DNA from: Lachnospiraceae bacterium
Lineage (GTDB): Bacteria > Bacillota > Clostridia > Lachnospirales > Lachnospiraceae
NCBI GenBank assembly: GCA_024691305.1
Contig: JAILNS010000025.1
Location: 1 to 64,000, forward strand
Reading direction: 5' to 3'
Length of the DNA: 64,000 bases
The position numbers were made by a program, and so were the translations under genes. The notes under the pieces are model-generated. The model was not told the origin of the DNA. It saw only the letters and a list, made by a program, of their open reading frames with translations, and searched no databases. Below, piece by piece: positions 19,555-31,578 of the stretch. Numbering within the stretch: position 1 is the stretch's first letter; each line of letters opens with the position of its first letter.

Positions 19555-22104
19555 TTATTTTATATATGTCAGGAACCTGTAACCGTTGGTCTTAAAATCA
19601 TTTTCCGCTTCGGTGATGCTGACCTTCCTAAGCTCTCCGTTTATAGGATCATACAATACTATCTGTGATTCATTAAAGCCCGTTATCAGATAAGCAGTCT
19701 GGTCATTCATCAGAGCAAGTACCGGAATGTCTTTATTTACGTAATACAATACGGAATCAAGATTGCATCCTGTAAGGTTAAATACCGTATATTCGGTAAG
19801 GAACCCGGTCAGTATATCCTGAACATTCTGGCCCTGCCCCAAAAGCAGTCTGGAGTTAGTGGTTATACCTTCAAACCTGAGCATCGCATCAACGCAGGAT
19901 GCCAGACTTTCTTCTTTTTCAACCTGTTCAGGCTCTGTTATTGCCATTATCTGATTGCGGCTGACCCTGTTCGTTCTGTACCATACGCACTGTCCTTTTC
20001 CGTTCATTACAACTCCGGAAAGTTCATATGCTTTATTTACGGCATTGGATACTTCAAGATAACTGCCCATATATCCTCGCAGCCCATATACATAGTAATG
20101 ATCTGATGTATCAATTTCTTCTTTTATCAGTTCCTTGGTGCCTTCATATGCAATGAGCTTAGGTGTAAGCAGAAGTATCTCTTCATCTGTCAGTGCTTCT
20201 TTCATACTTATCTGGATAACTGTTTCCAGATTTTCGGTAACCACCGGAACCACCTGATTATTAAGTCCTATACTCTCTATGGTGCTGACTATCTGATCGT
20301 CACTTATCGGAACATAAGTCCCGCTCGACTCATCAAACTCTGCTCTGGTCATATTCATCAGTTCACCTTCAAAAGAGCAGTCCATTACGAAGACACCATC
20401 CTGTTCATATGTCTTAAGGATCTCTCCCGAGGCGTTCCTGATAACGATCTTATACATGGGATAAACCGAAGAACCATCAATGTCGTATATGATATCTCTG
20501 GCTTTGGCCAAACCATATACCATATCTTCATTCATAAATCCAAGGGGCATTATATATTCACCATAACCGGCCTTGATATCCTCGCTAAGCCCCGTGGCCA
20601 GGTTCATAAGCCTTAATCTGGTAGAAGTATATACCTCTCCATCCGTCTGCCACAGAAGCATTTGGCCGCTTCCCGATACTCTATATGCATCATCGTCGAG
20701 GTTAGATGCGACCTGGGATATAACACCTTCAGCAGTATCTATTTCATATACATCCCTCTCCAGCATAAAATACACGCTTCCATTCCTGTCTATATATGCC
20801 AGTTCATCGATACTGTCCATTAGTATCGAAGCCGATCTGTCATAATCTACGTAAGCCAGTTCCTCATATGTATTTACCGAACTGTCATAGTTATAAACCG
20901 CTACTCCTACTCTTCCCTCATGTATGCCTCTGTTCATATACCCGTAGACCATGAACACAACATTTCCGTTTTCGTCAACGCTTAGCACACGGATGTCGTG
21001 GTCGCCATGGTTATATCTGATATCTGTTTTTTTATCTTCATCATAAAAACCAAAGATCCGTGTTACTCTTTGTTCGGGAATGTTTATGCTTATAAGTTTG
21101 CCCTCATTGCAAAAAGCAAATATGTTCCCTCCGTCACTTTCGATGATCTCTGTATCAGGATCGGCAAATCCCAGTTCAATCTGATCTCCTGCGAATATAT
21201 CCCTGGTTTCATCCGGAATCTGATAACAGTATCTTTCCCAGTTAAGCAGGTATACCCTGTCCTTGGTATAACGGATACGATAATATTCTCTCACATTACA
21301 TATCGCTTCTCCGGATTCTACTGATATCCCGACCTGATAATCGAGCCTGAAATATCCGGTAGCTGAAGTCAGTTCCGATACCGTTATACGCGGTTCGCCC
21401 AATCTGCGAATGTTTAAATTGCCCCATGTAACCTGTTTGAGTTTTGAATGGATGTCGGTATACATGAAACTTGAATTATCACCTGAAGAATCAGGTTCAA
21501 GATATTTAGAGAGATCCCCCGCATTATTTCTTTCAAACGTTGTCTTAGAAAAATCATACACATACGAAACTTTTTCCTCAAGGTACATATCCTCGGACCA
21601 TATAAGCCTGGTATAGTATCTGACAGTCCGATCGGAGTTTAGATTAAGCACAAAAATGAGCATATATTCTTCTCCGTCCTCTATCAGATCCTTGATCGTA
21701 AAATGCCCTTTCATAACGCCGGACGAGTCGGGGGTTCCCGCATGTATCTGCGTATCCTCCACAAGCCTGGAACCGTCGATACTTCTTACCTCAAAGAACA
21801 TTTCGTTTATATTCTGACCATAAGTGTCCACGCAGAAATTCACCTGTCTGTCTTCACCTACTACGGTAAGGGCATCACGCATATAAGCCGTGTTCATTTC
21901 GCCCGTGTATCCATACAGGTAATTTATGTCATGATCCCCTGCCTTTATATGTATCATAGGCAAAGAAGCATCAGCCATTTCGACTGTCATATCAACATTA
22001 CCCTGACTTAAGAAATGGCTGAAACACAAACAGGCCGCCACAAAAATGGCGGCCAGATATATTACTTTTATGATGTTTGTCAGTATTTTTTTACTGTGTA
22101 ACAT
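19555..22104 (-). CDS. Large membrane-anchored extracytoplasmic protein; possible beta-propeller body and degenerate C39-like domain
   Basis: 849 aa; N-terminal TM (IIKVIYLAAIFVAACLCFSHFL); C-terminal DIPVLALMNDQTAYLITGFNESQIVLYDPINGELRKVS. Confidence 0.6.
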   Translation of the reverse strand: MLHSKKILTNIIKVIYLAAIFVAACLCFSHFLSQGNVDMTVEMADASLPMIHIKAGDHDINYLYGYTGEMNTAYMRDALTVVGEDRQVNFCVDTYGQNINEMFFEVRSIDGSRLVEDTQIHAGTPDSSGVMKGHFTIKDLIEDGEEYMLIFVLNLNSDRTVRYYTRLIWSEDMYLEEKVSYVYDFSKTTFERNNAGDLSKYLEPDSSGDNSSFMYTDIHSKLKQVTWGNLNIRRLGEPRITVSELTSATGYFRLDYQVGISVESGEAICNVREYYRIRYTKDRVYLLNWERYCYQIPDETRDIFAGDQIELGFADPDTEIIESDGGNIFAFCNEGKLISINIPEQRVTRIFGFYDEDKKTDIRYNHGDHDIRVLSVDENGNVVFMVYGYMNRGIHEGRVGVAVYNYDSSVNTYEELAYVDYDRSASILMDSIDELAYIDRNGSVYFMLERDVYEIDTAEGVISQVASNLDDDAYRVSGSGQMLLWQTDGEVYTSTRLRLMNLATGLSEDIKAGYGEYIMPLGFMNEDMVYGLAKARDIIYDIDGSSVYPMYKIVIRNASGEILKTYEQDGVFVMDCSFEGELMNMTRAEFDESSGTYVPISDDQIVSTIESIGLNNQVVPVVTENLETVIQISMKEALTDEEILLLTPKLIAYEGTKELIKEEIDTSDHYYVYGLRGYMGSYLEVSNAVNKAYELSGVVMNGKGQCVWYRTNRVSRNQIMAITEPEQVEKEESLASCVDAMLRFEGITTNSRLLLGQGQNVQDILTGFLTEYTVFNLTGCNLDSVLYYVNKDIPVLALMNDQTAYLITGFNESQIVLYDPINGELRKVSITEAENDFKTNGYRFLTYIK

Positions 22105-22495
22105 TTATCCTTGTTATAGCACGTCTAAGAGCCAACTCTGCTCTTGCTATATCAGTACCTTCAAGAACGTCCCTTATTCGGGTTTCGGCTCTTTCTTTTG
22201 CTTCCTGTGCACGTTCCACATCGATCTCGGAAGGCCATTCTATGATCTCCGCAAGAATCGACACGCTGTCAGGAAGAACCTCAACAAATCCCGAATGAAG
22301 TGCAGCATTTTTGGACTCTCCGTTCACCGTGATCGTGAGCACTCCGGGAGCAATGATCATCGATATCGGTATATGACCTTTGTATATACCTACTTCGCCT
22401 TCTATGGTATTGAACTCTACCATATCCACATCGCCTTCATAGAATTCACGATCCGGAGTTATTATCTTTAAGTTAAACTTATTTCCTTCGGCCAT
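22091..22495 (-). CDS. atpC: F1 ATP synthase epsilon subunit
   Basis: NLKIITPDREFYEGDVDMVEFNTIEGEVGI; last gene of atp operon. Confidence 0.95.
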   Translation of the reverse strand: MAEGNKFNLKIITPDREFYEGDVDMVEFNTIEGEVGIYKGHIPISMIIAPGVLTITVNGESKNAALHSGFVEVLPDSVSILAEIIEWPSEIDVERAQEAKERAETRIRDVLEGTDIARAELALRRAITRINVTQ

Positions 22496-22523
22496 ATATC
22501 CTCCAAAGATATTGATGAACCAA

Positions 22524-23939
<1,416 letters not shown>

Positions 23940-23947
23940 CTATTCGA

Positions 23948-24823
23948 CTAAGATATAGCGTTGGCGCCTGCTATGATCTCTGTAAGTTCCTGAGTGATAG
24001 CGCCCTGCCTTGCACGGTTATACTGAAGTGACAGTTTGGATATCATCTCTTCGGCATTGTTGGTCGCCGAGTCCATAGCCTGCATTCTGGCACCGTTTTC
24101 ACTGGCTATTGCTTCTATCAGTGCACCGTATATAAGACTGTTAAGATACTTGGGCACGATGAGTTCCAGTGCTTCCTCCTCGTTGGGTTCAAAGTTCATG
24201 ACCGGTCCGATCTCTTTTTTCTCAGTTTCCGGATCATCCCATGTTGCTTCATCGGGTATCTCTACCGGCAGAAGCTTAAGGAGTCTGGGTTCATGCACCA
24301 CTGTATTCTTAAATCTCGTATAGGCAAGATAAACACATCCGATCTTACCTTCGGTATAATCTCTTAATACATCCGATCCGATCTTGTATGCATCGGCAAA
24401 TGCGGGAGACTCAATAGCTTCGGAATAATCCTCTACTATATCAAATCCGCCTCGTCTTAATCCGTCACGCCCCTTTTTTCCGACATTGTAAACATGTGTC
24501 TTTTGGGGATCGAGACCGGAGTCACGCACCATTCTTACGATATTGGAATTATATCCGCCCGCAAGTCCTCTGTTGGAAGTGATGACCACAATACCAATAT
24601 CATCGCTTCCGTTTCCGGTGATATAAGGATGTTCGATACCTGTCGTAAGTGACAATATCGAAGAGATCGTCTGATATACGGCATCAAAATATGGTTTTGC
24701 ATTTTCGGCGCGGCCTTTTGCACGTTGGAGTTTGACAGTAGATACAAGCTTCATGGCTTTGGTTATCTGCTGTGTACTCTGTATACTGCCCTTACGCCTT
24801 TTTATGTCTCTCATTGAGGCCAT
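23948..24823 (-). CDS. atpG: F1 ATP synthase gamma subunit
   Basis: MRDIKRRKGSIQSTQQITKAMKLVSTVKLQRA. Confidence 0.97.
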   Translation of the reverse strand: MASMRDIKRRKGSIQSTQQITKAMKLVSTVKLQRAKGRAENAKPYFDAVYQTISSILSLTTGIEHPYITGNGSDDIGIVVITSNRGLAGGYNSNIVRMVRDSGLDPQKTHVYNVGKKGRDGLRRGGFDIVEDYSEAIESPAFADAYKIGSDVLRDYTEGKIGCVYLAYTRFKNTVVHEPRLLKLLPVEIPDEATWDDPETEKKEIGPVMNFEPNEEEALELIVPKYLNSLIYGALIEAIASENGARMQAMDSATNNAEEMISKLSLQYNRARQGAITQELTEIIAGANAIS

Positions 24824-24901
24824 AACTGTTACCTGTTCCTTCCGGATAATTCTTTATCCTGAAACGTCCGTTACATCGTTTCCGGATTCATCCATTGAAC
24901 T

Positions 24902-26404
24902 TTACTTGAACTGCTCCTTGAAATCATCAACGGCTTTCTTGATCTTGGGTTCAAGTTCCTCGGATATAACCTTGGTATCTGCGATTTCCTGAGGAATCTC
25001 GGGATACTTGGTATCTATGAATGAGAAGAACTCTTCTTCAAATCTGGTGATATCCGCAGTAGGTACGTCAAGCAGCATCTTCTTGGTCGCAATATAAATG
25101 ATAAGTACCTGATACTGTACCGGCATCGGCTGATACTGAGGCTGCTTAAGGATTTCCTTGATCCTTTCACCCTGAGCCAGCTTCTCTCTGGTATCATCAT
25201 CAAGTTCTGAACCAAACTGAGCGAATGCCGCAAGTTCTCTGTACTGAGCAAGTTCAACACGGATAGGAGCTGCTATCTTCTTCATAGCCTTGATCTGAGC
25301 TGCACCGCCGACACGGGATACAGAAAGACCAGCATTGATAGCCGGACGGAAACCGGAGTTAAACATCTCACTCTCAAGATATATCTGTCCATCCGTTATG
25401 GATATAACATTTGTAGGAATATATGCAGAAACATCACCTGCCTGAGTTTCGATTATAGGAAGTGCGGTAAGTGATCCTCCGCCGTATTCTTCACTCATAC
25501 GTGCTGCTCTCTCAAGCAGTCTTGAATGGAGATAGAATACATCACCGGGATAAGCCTCACGTCCGGGCGGACGCTTAAGAAGCAATGAGAGTGTTCTGTA
25601 TGCAACGGCATGTTTACTCAAGTCATCATAGATGACCAGAACATCTTTGCCTTTTTCCATCCACTCTTCACCGATAGCACATCCCGAATAAGGAGCTATA
25701 TACTGAAGGGGAGCCATCTCGGATGCGGTAGCCGCAACTACTGTCGTATAGTCCATTGCTCCGTATTCCTCAAGAGTCTTAACTATACCTGCAACCGTTG
25801 AAGCCTTCTGGCCGATAGCTACATAAATACAGTTAACGTTCTGCCCCTTCTGATTGATTATTGTATCGATAGCAACAGCCGTTTTACCTGTCTGTCTGTC
25901 GCCGATTATAAGCTCACGCTGTCCTCTTCCTATCGGAACCATCGAGTCGATAGCCTTGATACCGGTCTGAAGAGGTGTATCTACAGACTTACGGGTGATA
26001 ACGCCCGAAGCAACTCTCTCTATCTTACGATATGTGTCTGTCTGGATCGGTCCTTTGCCGTCTATAGGCTGACCGAGAGCATTTACAACACGCCCCAAAA
26101 GAGCATCTCCGGCAGGAACCTCAACGACTCTTCCGGTAGTTTTAACCGTGTCGCCTTCGCTGATATCGCCGCTACCGAGCAAAACCGCACCGACGTTATC
26201 TTCCTCGAGGTTCATGACCATGCCGTAAACTTCGCCGGGGAACTCAAGAAGTTCTCCCTGCATTGCTTTTTCCAGTCCATGCACACGTGCGATACCATCA
26301 GCCACCTGTATAACGGTACCGACCTCGGATACCTCCAGTGTAGCTGCGTATCTGCTTATCTGTTCCTTGATAACAGAACTTATTTCTTCTGGTCTCAAAT
26401 TCAT
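24902..26404 (-). CDS. atpA: F1 ATP synthase alpha subunit
   Basis: [29 protein letters not shown]. Confidence 0.98.
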   Translation of the reverse strand: MNLRPEEISSVIKEQISRYAATLEVSEVGTVIQVADGIARVHGLEKAMQGELLEFPGEVYGMVMNLEEDNVGAVLLGSGDISEGDTVKTTGRVVEVPAGDALLGRVVNALGQPIDGKGPIQTDTYRKIERVASGVITRKSVDTPLQTGIKAIDSMVPIGRGQRELIIGDRQTGKTAVAIDTIINQKGQNVNCIYVAIGQKASTVAGIVKTLEEYGAMDYTTVVAATASEMAPLQYIAPYSGCAIGEEWMEKGKDVLVIYDDLSKHAVAYRTLSLLLKRPPGREAYPGDVFYLHSRLLERAARMSEEYGGGSLTALPIIETQAGDVSAYIPTNVISITDGQIYLESEMFNSGFRPAINAGLSVSRVGGAAQIKAMKKIAAPIRVELAQYRELAAFAQFGSELDDDTREKLAQGERIKEILKQPQYQPMPVQYQVLIIYIATKKMLLDVPTADITRFEEEFFSFIDTKYPEIPQEIADTKVISEELEPKIKKAVDDFKEQFK

Positions 26405-26443
26405 AGATCCGTACGCACCTTTCTTATATTAATCGTGTCTCAC

Positions 26444-26989
26444 TTATACCTGTGCCTGCAAAAGATTCCTCGTCAGTCCGTTAAGTCTGGTACGGACCGT
26501 AGAGTCGACCACTCTGTCTCCTATACGGATGATCATTCCTGCTATAACATCCTCATCGATGTCATAATTTACTTCCATGGCCTTATAATCCGTAGTATCA
26601 AGCAGTTTCTTTTCAACTGCCTGTTTCTGTGCGGCACTTAATTCTTTTGCGGTAGTAACCCATGCTGTTCCGATTCCTTCACGTTCCTTTACAAGGTTTA
26701 TGAATTCATCAAAAATAGCTTCTATCTGAGTATATCTGTCCTTTTCGATAACGATACGGATCAGACCTACTATCTCGGGATCTGCTTTTCCTGCAAAGGC
26801 TTCTTCCGCCAGTTTGAGTTTCTCTTCCTTAAGGATCCTGGGATGAACCATAAGTTCATTAAACTGGGGATTTTCCTGAAGGATAGCCTTGACAGCTTCT
26901 ATCTCTTCTTTCCACTCGCCGGTCTTGTTCTTCTCGATGGCAAGCTCGAACAGAGCATCGGCATATGTCGAAGAAACTAATTTAGCCAT
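26444..26989 (-). CDS. atpH: F1 ATP synthase delta subunit
   Basis: OSCP-like; overlaps atpF end by 13 nt. Confidence 0.93.
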   Translation of the reverse strand: MAKLVSSTYADALFELAIEKNKTGEWKEEIEAVKAILQENPQFNELMVHPRILKEEKLKLAEEAFAGKADPEIVGLIRIVIEKDRYTQIEAIFDEFINLVKEREGIGTAWVTTAKELSAAQKQAVEKKLLDTTDYKAMEVNYDIDEDVIAGMIIRIGDRVVDSTVRTRLNGLTRNLLQAQV

Positions 26990-27492
26990 GTGGACTGTCC
27001 CATCTGCTCAAGGGTATCTTCGATGATCTGATCCTGAACTGTCGTATCAATATTCTGACTAACGACTTTTCCTGCCATCATGGATGCCAGAACGACCATC
27101 TCTTTCTTAACGTCATCGGCTGCTTTCTTCTTTTCAAGTTCCGCTTCGTTGCGGGCCCTGTCTATGATAGCAGCAGCTTCAACGCGAGCCTCGTCAAGAA
27201 TTTTCTTTTCATTATCAAGAGCCTTCTTACGTGCCTCGGCAAGTATCCCTTCAGCTTCTTTGTCGACCTTCGCAAGCTTCTCCTCGTACTCGGCTTTCAT
27301 TGCACTTGCCTGCTCCTTGTCCGAAGCAGCATCGTCCAGCTCGCCCTGTATCTTTTCCTGACGTTTCTGTAACATATTGCGCACAGGATTAAAGAACAGA
27401 TAGCTGGCAAGCAAAAACAATACGAAGACAGCTATGATCATCAGACCCGCATCAGCGATAAGCTGAAGATCCAGATCGAATAATCTTGTCAT
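26977..27492 (-). CDS. atpF: Fo ATP synthase b subunit
   Basis: N-terminal TM plus long charged coiled coil. Confidence 0.94.
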   Translation of the reverse strand: MTRLFDLDLQLIADAGLMIIAVFVLFLLASYLFFNPVRNMLQKRQEKIQGELDDAASDKEQASAMKAEYEEKLAKVDKEAEGILAEARKKALDNEKKILDEARVEAAAIIDRARNEAELEKKKAADDVKKEMVVLASMMAGKVVSQNIDTTVQDQIIEDTLEQMGQSTWLN

Positions 27493-27531
27493 AGGGTACC
27501 TCCTCCTTTCATAAATTTAGTAGAGGCTCCC

Positions 27532-27810
<279 letters not shown>

Positions 27811-27818
27811 TTAAACCA

Positions 27819-28535
27819 TCAATCGGTATTACAAGCATTAGTGATATAGGTCATGGTCAGCATACAGAATACATATGTCTGGATGGCTCCGGAGAACAGA
27901 TCCAGATATACATGCAATGCTGCGGGCCAGATAAGTGCTATCTTGCCAAGAAGTCCGTATATGAGAGTGGTCATTACAAGACCTGAAAGGACGTTGGCAA
28001 AAAGACGAAGCGAAAGCGATACGGGAACCGCAAGCTCGCCGATTATATTGATAGGTGCCCATACCGGCCAGGGATCGCATAATCCTGCGATAACGCCTTT
28101 GACCTTCTGATACTTGAACTGGTTATAGTGTATCAGCGTAAATGTGATAAGACCGAGTGCAAGCGTAGTTCCGTAATCCGCTGTCGGAGCCCTGAGTCCG
28201 AAAAGTCCGGATATGTTGCTAAGCAGAATAAACAGGAATATCGTGCCGATATAGTTACGGAATTTCGGCGACCATTTGCCCATAACTCCGCCTACCATTC
28301 CGTCAAGTTTCTCCACTATGAGCTCACATATGTTCTGGAAAGTTCCCGGAACTTCAGTGGCATGTTTCATCGTAATATTGGCTGCGATAAAGAATCCTAT
28401 CAAAACCAGAAAAACAATGAGAATACAAACATGTGATGTTGTGATCCATACCGTCTGTCCGAATAGCGTATAAGAAAATACGCCGTGGATCATGAAATCA
28501 AGATTGTCTGCCGAGAGTAATACCCCCTGCCCCAT
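27819..28535 (-). CDS. atpB: Fo ATP synthase a subunit
   Basis: GELAVPVSLSLRLFANVLSGLV with conserved Arg. Confidence 0.96.
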   Translation of the reverse strand: MGQGVLLSADNLDFMIHGVFSYTLFGQTVWITTSHVCILIVFLVLIGFFIAANITMKHATEVPGTFQNICELIVEKLDGMVGGVMGKWSPKFRNYIGTIFLFILLSNISGLFGLRAPTADYGTTLALGLITFTLIHYNQFKYQKVKGVIAGLCDPWPVWAPINIIGELAVPVSLSLRLFANVLSGLVMTTLIYGLLGKIALIWPAALHVYLDLFSGAIQTYVFCMLTMTYITNACNTD

Positions 28536-28539
28536 ACTT

Positions 28540-28959
28540 TCACCTCCGTTTTAATTTATCAGTAAGTCTGTGTATGGCCGGTTGCATATAAGCTGCCGGT
28601 TTCATTCCTATATATCCGAGAAAGGCGGCAAACGGATTGCCGAACCCCGTAAAATACAAAACCACAACAAGAACGATAAATAATAAATATCTTATGATAT
28701 ATCCGCCGCCGACCATTCTTGCTGCTCTTTTTTCATCATCCGATCCAAGCGACTTATCAAGCGTGGCCCACAGATGATATGTGCAAAAACATGAAAGAGC
28801 CGCCCCAAGTACTATACCCAGGGTATATCCTGCGGGGTCCTTTACAAGCCAGACTCCTATAAGTTCGCAGATACATGCAAAAAGGATGATACCGACCCAC
28901 ATTTCCATTACCATGGCCGGCGGAGCCGGAAGATAAGCCTTGATCTTATTCTTCATCAT
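28540..28959 (-). CDS. ATP synthase subunit I-like membrane protein
   Basis: Multi-TM protein at operon start; probable start MMKNKIKAYL. Confidence 0.7.
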   Translation of the reverse strand: MMKNKIKAYLPAPPAMVMEMWVGIILFACICELIGVWLVKDPAGYTLGIVLGAALSCFCTYHLWATLDKSLGSDDEKRAARMVGGGYIIRYLLFIVLVVVLYFTGFGNPFAAFLGYIGMKPAAYMQPAIHRLTDKLKRR

Positions 28960-29269
28960 CGGACTCCTCTGAATATGAAGCATCTTCCATATCGATCATA
29001 CGTTTATAGTCCGTCTCATCCAAAGTGCCGGTAGGTTCTATAGGTCCCGTTGCGAGATCTCTGTTGCGTACGCTCTTCGTATCTTTCATGATCCTTTTGG
29101 CCATACGGTAAACGTTGCTTGCGCCTGCTGCCGCTCCGATGAAGAACATTACGATAAAGATCCAGGAAGTCCCGAACTTACCGTCGAGCCATCTTCCCAA
29201 CATGGAACATAGGAAAATGGGGACTATCATATCCAAACCAAACTCTGTGATCGTTATAATTGCTTTCAT
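28946..29269 (-). CDS. AtpZ/AtpI family protein
   Basis: GLDMIVPIFLCSMLGRWLDGKFGTSWIFIVMFFIGAAAGASNVYRM; first gene of atp operon. Confidence 0.8.
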   Translation of the reverse strand: MKAIITITEFGLDMIVPIFLCSMLGRWLDGKFGTSWIFIVMFFIGAAAGASNVYRMAKRIMKDTKSVRNRDLATGPIEPTGTLDETDYKRMIDMEDASYSEESDDEE

Positions 29270-29382
29270 AATAACTATTTAATTATACATTCTTTGCGTT
29301 CCAATGTCTATGCTTGACTTAAACGATACATAAGGGTAACTTTATATAAAATGGCTCGCATTTATTATTCCCGGAGGTGCAC

Positions 29383-29856
29383 ATGTCTTATTCCAGTTTA
29401 TACAGAAAACGTCTGATTCCTTCCGAATGTATTCTGCTAGGAGATGACGTGATCTTACACTGCGATGAAGACATTATCGTAACCTCATGGAATACCATCC
29501 GTCCCAAGAAGGAACTCCACCACGGAACTTCCTGTTTTTATTTAAAAAAAGGATGGAAAGTAAGCCGTTTCTTACGCGAAGACGGGTCTTTAATGTATGT
29601 CTACTGTGATATCGTATCCTACTCATATGATGAAAAAACAGATTCCCTTACCGTTACAGATCTTCTGGCCGATGTCATCGTCTATCCCGACGGATTTGTC
29701 AAGGTTGTCGATCTTGATGAGTTATCGGAGGCCGTAAAAGAAGGTCTGATAACCTCAGAGGATCTGTGTTCATGCCTCGTCAAACTAAATTCTCTTCTTT
29801 CCATAATATATGAAGGCAAGCTCAGTGAGCTCACCTCCCCCTTAGACCAGTATTAA
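29383..29856 (+). CDS. DUF402-like protein
   Basis: YVYCDIVSYSYDEKTDSLTVTDLLADVIVYPDGFVKVVDLDEL; ggagg RBS 5 nt upstream of ATG at 29383. Confidence 0.7.
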   Translation: MSYSSLYRKRLIPSECILLGDDVILHCDEDIIVTSWNTIRPKKELHHGTSCFYLKKGWKVSRFLREDGSLMYVYCDIVSYSYDEKTDSLTVTDLLADVIVYPDGFVKVVDLDELSEAVKEGLITSEDLCSCLVKLNSLLSIIYEGKLSELTSPLDQY

Positions 29857-31079
29857 TAGAAATAATGGCCGCCTATGACATATTTAGGCGAAACCGCGCT
29901 TGTGGGAGTTCTGAAATACAGACAGTTCCCTATATTGTTGACTCCGCTCATGGCAGCATCAGCCGCTCTGTAGCAGCTTTCCGATGCGCTGTCCAAAGAC
30001 AGTGCAAGCGCAAGGCGTCCGCTCGATGCGGGCGAAAACTGTTTGCGCTGATAGATAACTCCGACTATGGTATCGGGAAATACGCTGCTCATGACCCTGT
30101 TCATTACAACGGCACCAACCGCAACCTGCCCTATATAAGGTTCGTTGCCTGCCTCACACCAGATAAGATTGGCAAGAAGTTTTCTGTCTCCGTCCGAATA
30201 CTGGGCGGTGGACAGATCACGCCACTCAGAATTTGCAGCCTGTTCGGTTATCTTTTTTTCTTCTTCGAGTTTGGCCTGAAGGGCTTCGATATCATCTTCC
30301 TGTGCACTTAGCTTTGCTTCGTATTCTTTGAGTTTAGCCTCTGTGCTTTCTATCTCATCGCTGTATTTTTTAACCTTTTTTGACGCTTCTTCGACGGTCT
30401 GCTTTATCTCTTCCTGCTTAGCCAATACTGCCTGTTCATATTCATCGAGATCTGCTTTTTCTTCCTCAAGGACAATGAGCTGTTTTTCATACTCTGCCTT
30501 TTTCTCCTTGAGCAGACCGCTTGTCTCTACCAGATTGTCGATATTGTTCTGGTTGTACTCGGTGAACATTTCCAGATAACTGCTGCGGTTTATATAATCC
30601 GAATATGTTCCGCCGCCCATCATCATCGCGGTATATAGGATGTCGCCGCTTTCATATATATATTTTATCTGTGCCTTTACGAGTTCATACTGCTCGTCAG
30701 CCTTGGATTCAAGCGCAGATACCTGAGTCGCGATCTCTTCTATAGTCCCCCAGGTCATGTCGATCTGTGCCTTTTTTTCGGTTATGCTTTTTTCAAGTTC
30801 TTCAAGGATACCGCCGGCCTCCTCAAGTTTGGAATTAAGATCGTCCAATGTGAGTTTAAGTTCCGCCTGCTCGCCCGTAAGATCATCGATGGTCTCATTG
30901 GCTTCTTCTATCATATCCTTGGTATCTTCATATGCATCGCGGGCATCATCCAGCTGACTCTGTGTAGTCATGAGTTTGACGGCAGTCCCGGGAGCCGCAT
31001 ACGCACAATCACCCCACGCCGCGCCAAGCAAGGCGGCCGTCGTAATGATATATACGATTATGCGACGGGGCATTTTCAT
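29853..31079 (-). CDS. Secreted coiled-coil protein with C-terminal SleB-type cell-wall hydrolase domain
   Basis: Signal peptide, long coiled coil, then LLANLIWCEAGNEPYIGQVAVGAVVMNRV. Stop codon overlaps that of the convergent DUF402 gene. Confidence 0.85.
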   Translation of the reverse strand: MKMPRRIIVYIITTAALLGAAWGDCAYAAPGTAVKLMTTQSQLDDARDAYEDTKDMIEEANETIDDLTGEQAELKLTLDDLNSKLEEAGGILEELEKSITEKKAQIDMTWGTIEEIATQVSALESKADEQYELVKAQIKYIYESGDILYTAMMMGGGTYSDYINRSSYLEMFTEYNQNNIDNLVETSGLLKEKKAEYEKQLIVLEEEKADLDEYEQAVLAKQEEIKQTVEEASKKVKKYSDEIESTEAKLKEYEAKLSAQEDDIEALQAKLEEEKKITEQAANSEWRDLSTAQYSDGDRKLLANLIWCEAGNEPYIGQVAVGAVVMNRVMSSVFPDTIVGVIYQRKQFSPASSGRLALALSLDSASESCYRAADAAMSGVNNIGNCLYFRTPTSAVSPKYVIGGHYFY

Positions 31080-31082
31080 CTT

Positions 31083-31529
31083 TTACAGATATTTCTCCTC
31101 TATCTTAGATATCTTATTTATCCTTCGCACATGTTTTTCTTCGCCGGAAAACTCTGTATTTAAGAACATATCTACTATATCCATTGCAAGGCCCGTACCG
31201 ATATCGCTTGCACCGAGAGCCAGCACATTTGCATCATTATGAAGTCTGGTCATCCTGGCAAGGTATGTGTCCGTACACAGAGCACACCTTATACCCTTTA
31301 TCTTATTTGCGGTTATTGATATTCCGATACCCGTTGTGCAGATAACTATTCCTTTTTCACATTCGCCCGAAGCTACCGCCTCCGCTGCAGCCTCTCCGAA
31401 ATCCGGATAATCGCAGGAGTTCTTATCAAAACATCCGAAGTCCTTGACCTCGTATCCGTTCTCTTTTAAATGTTCTACTACCTTAACCTTAAGGTCGTAT
31501 CCACCGTGATCGCTTCCTATTGATATCAT
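31083..31529 (-). CDS. rpiB: Ribose-5-phosphate isomerase B
   Basis: ISIGSDHGGYDLK, GIVICTTGIGISITANKIKGIRCALC. Confidence 0.95.
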   Translation of the reverse strand: MISIGSDHGGYDLKVKVVEHLKENGYEVKDFGCFDKNSCDYPDFGEAAAEAVASGECEKGIVICTTGIGISITANKIKGIRCALCTDTYLARMTRLHNDANVLALGASDIGTGLAMDIVDMFLNTEFSGEEKHVRRINKISKIEEKYL

Positions 31530-31578
31530 GTTCCTGTCCTTTCTTGTTAAAAAAAATATATATTTCCATAGGCCATAT

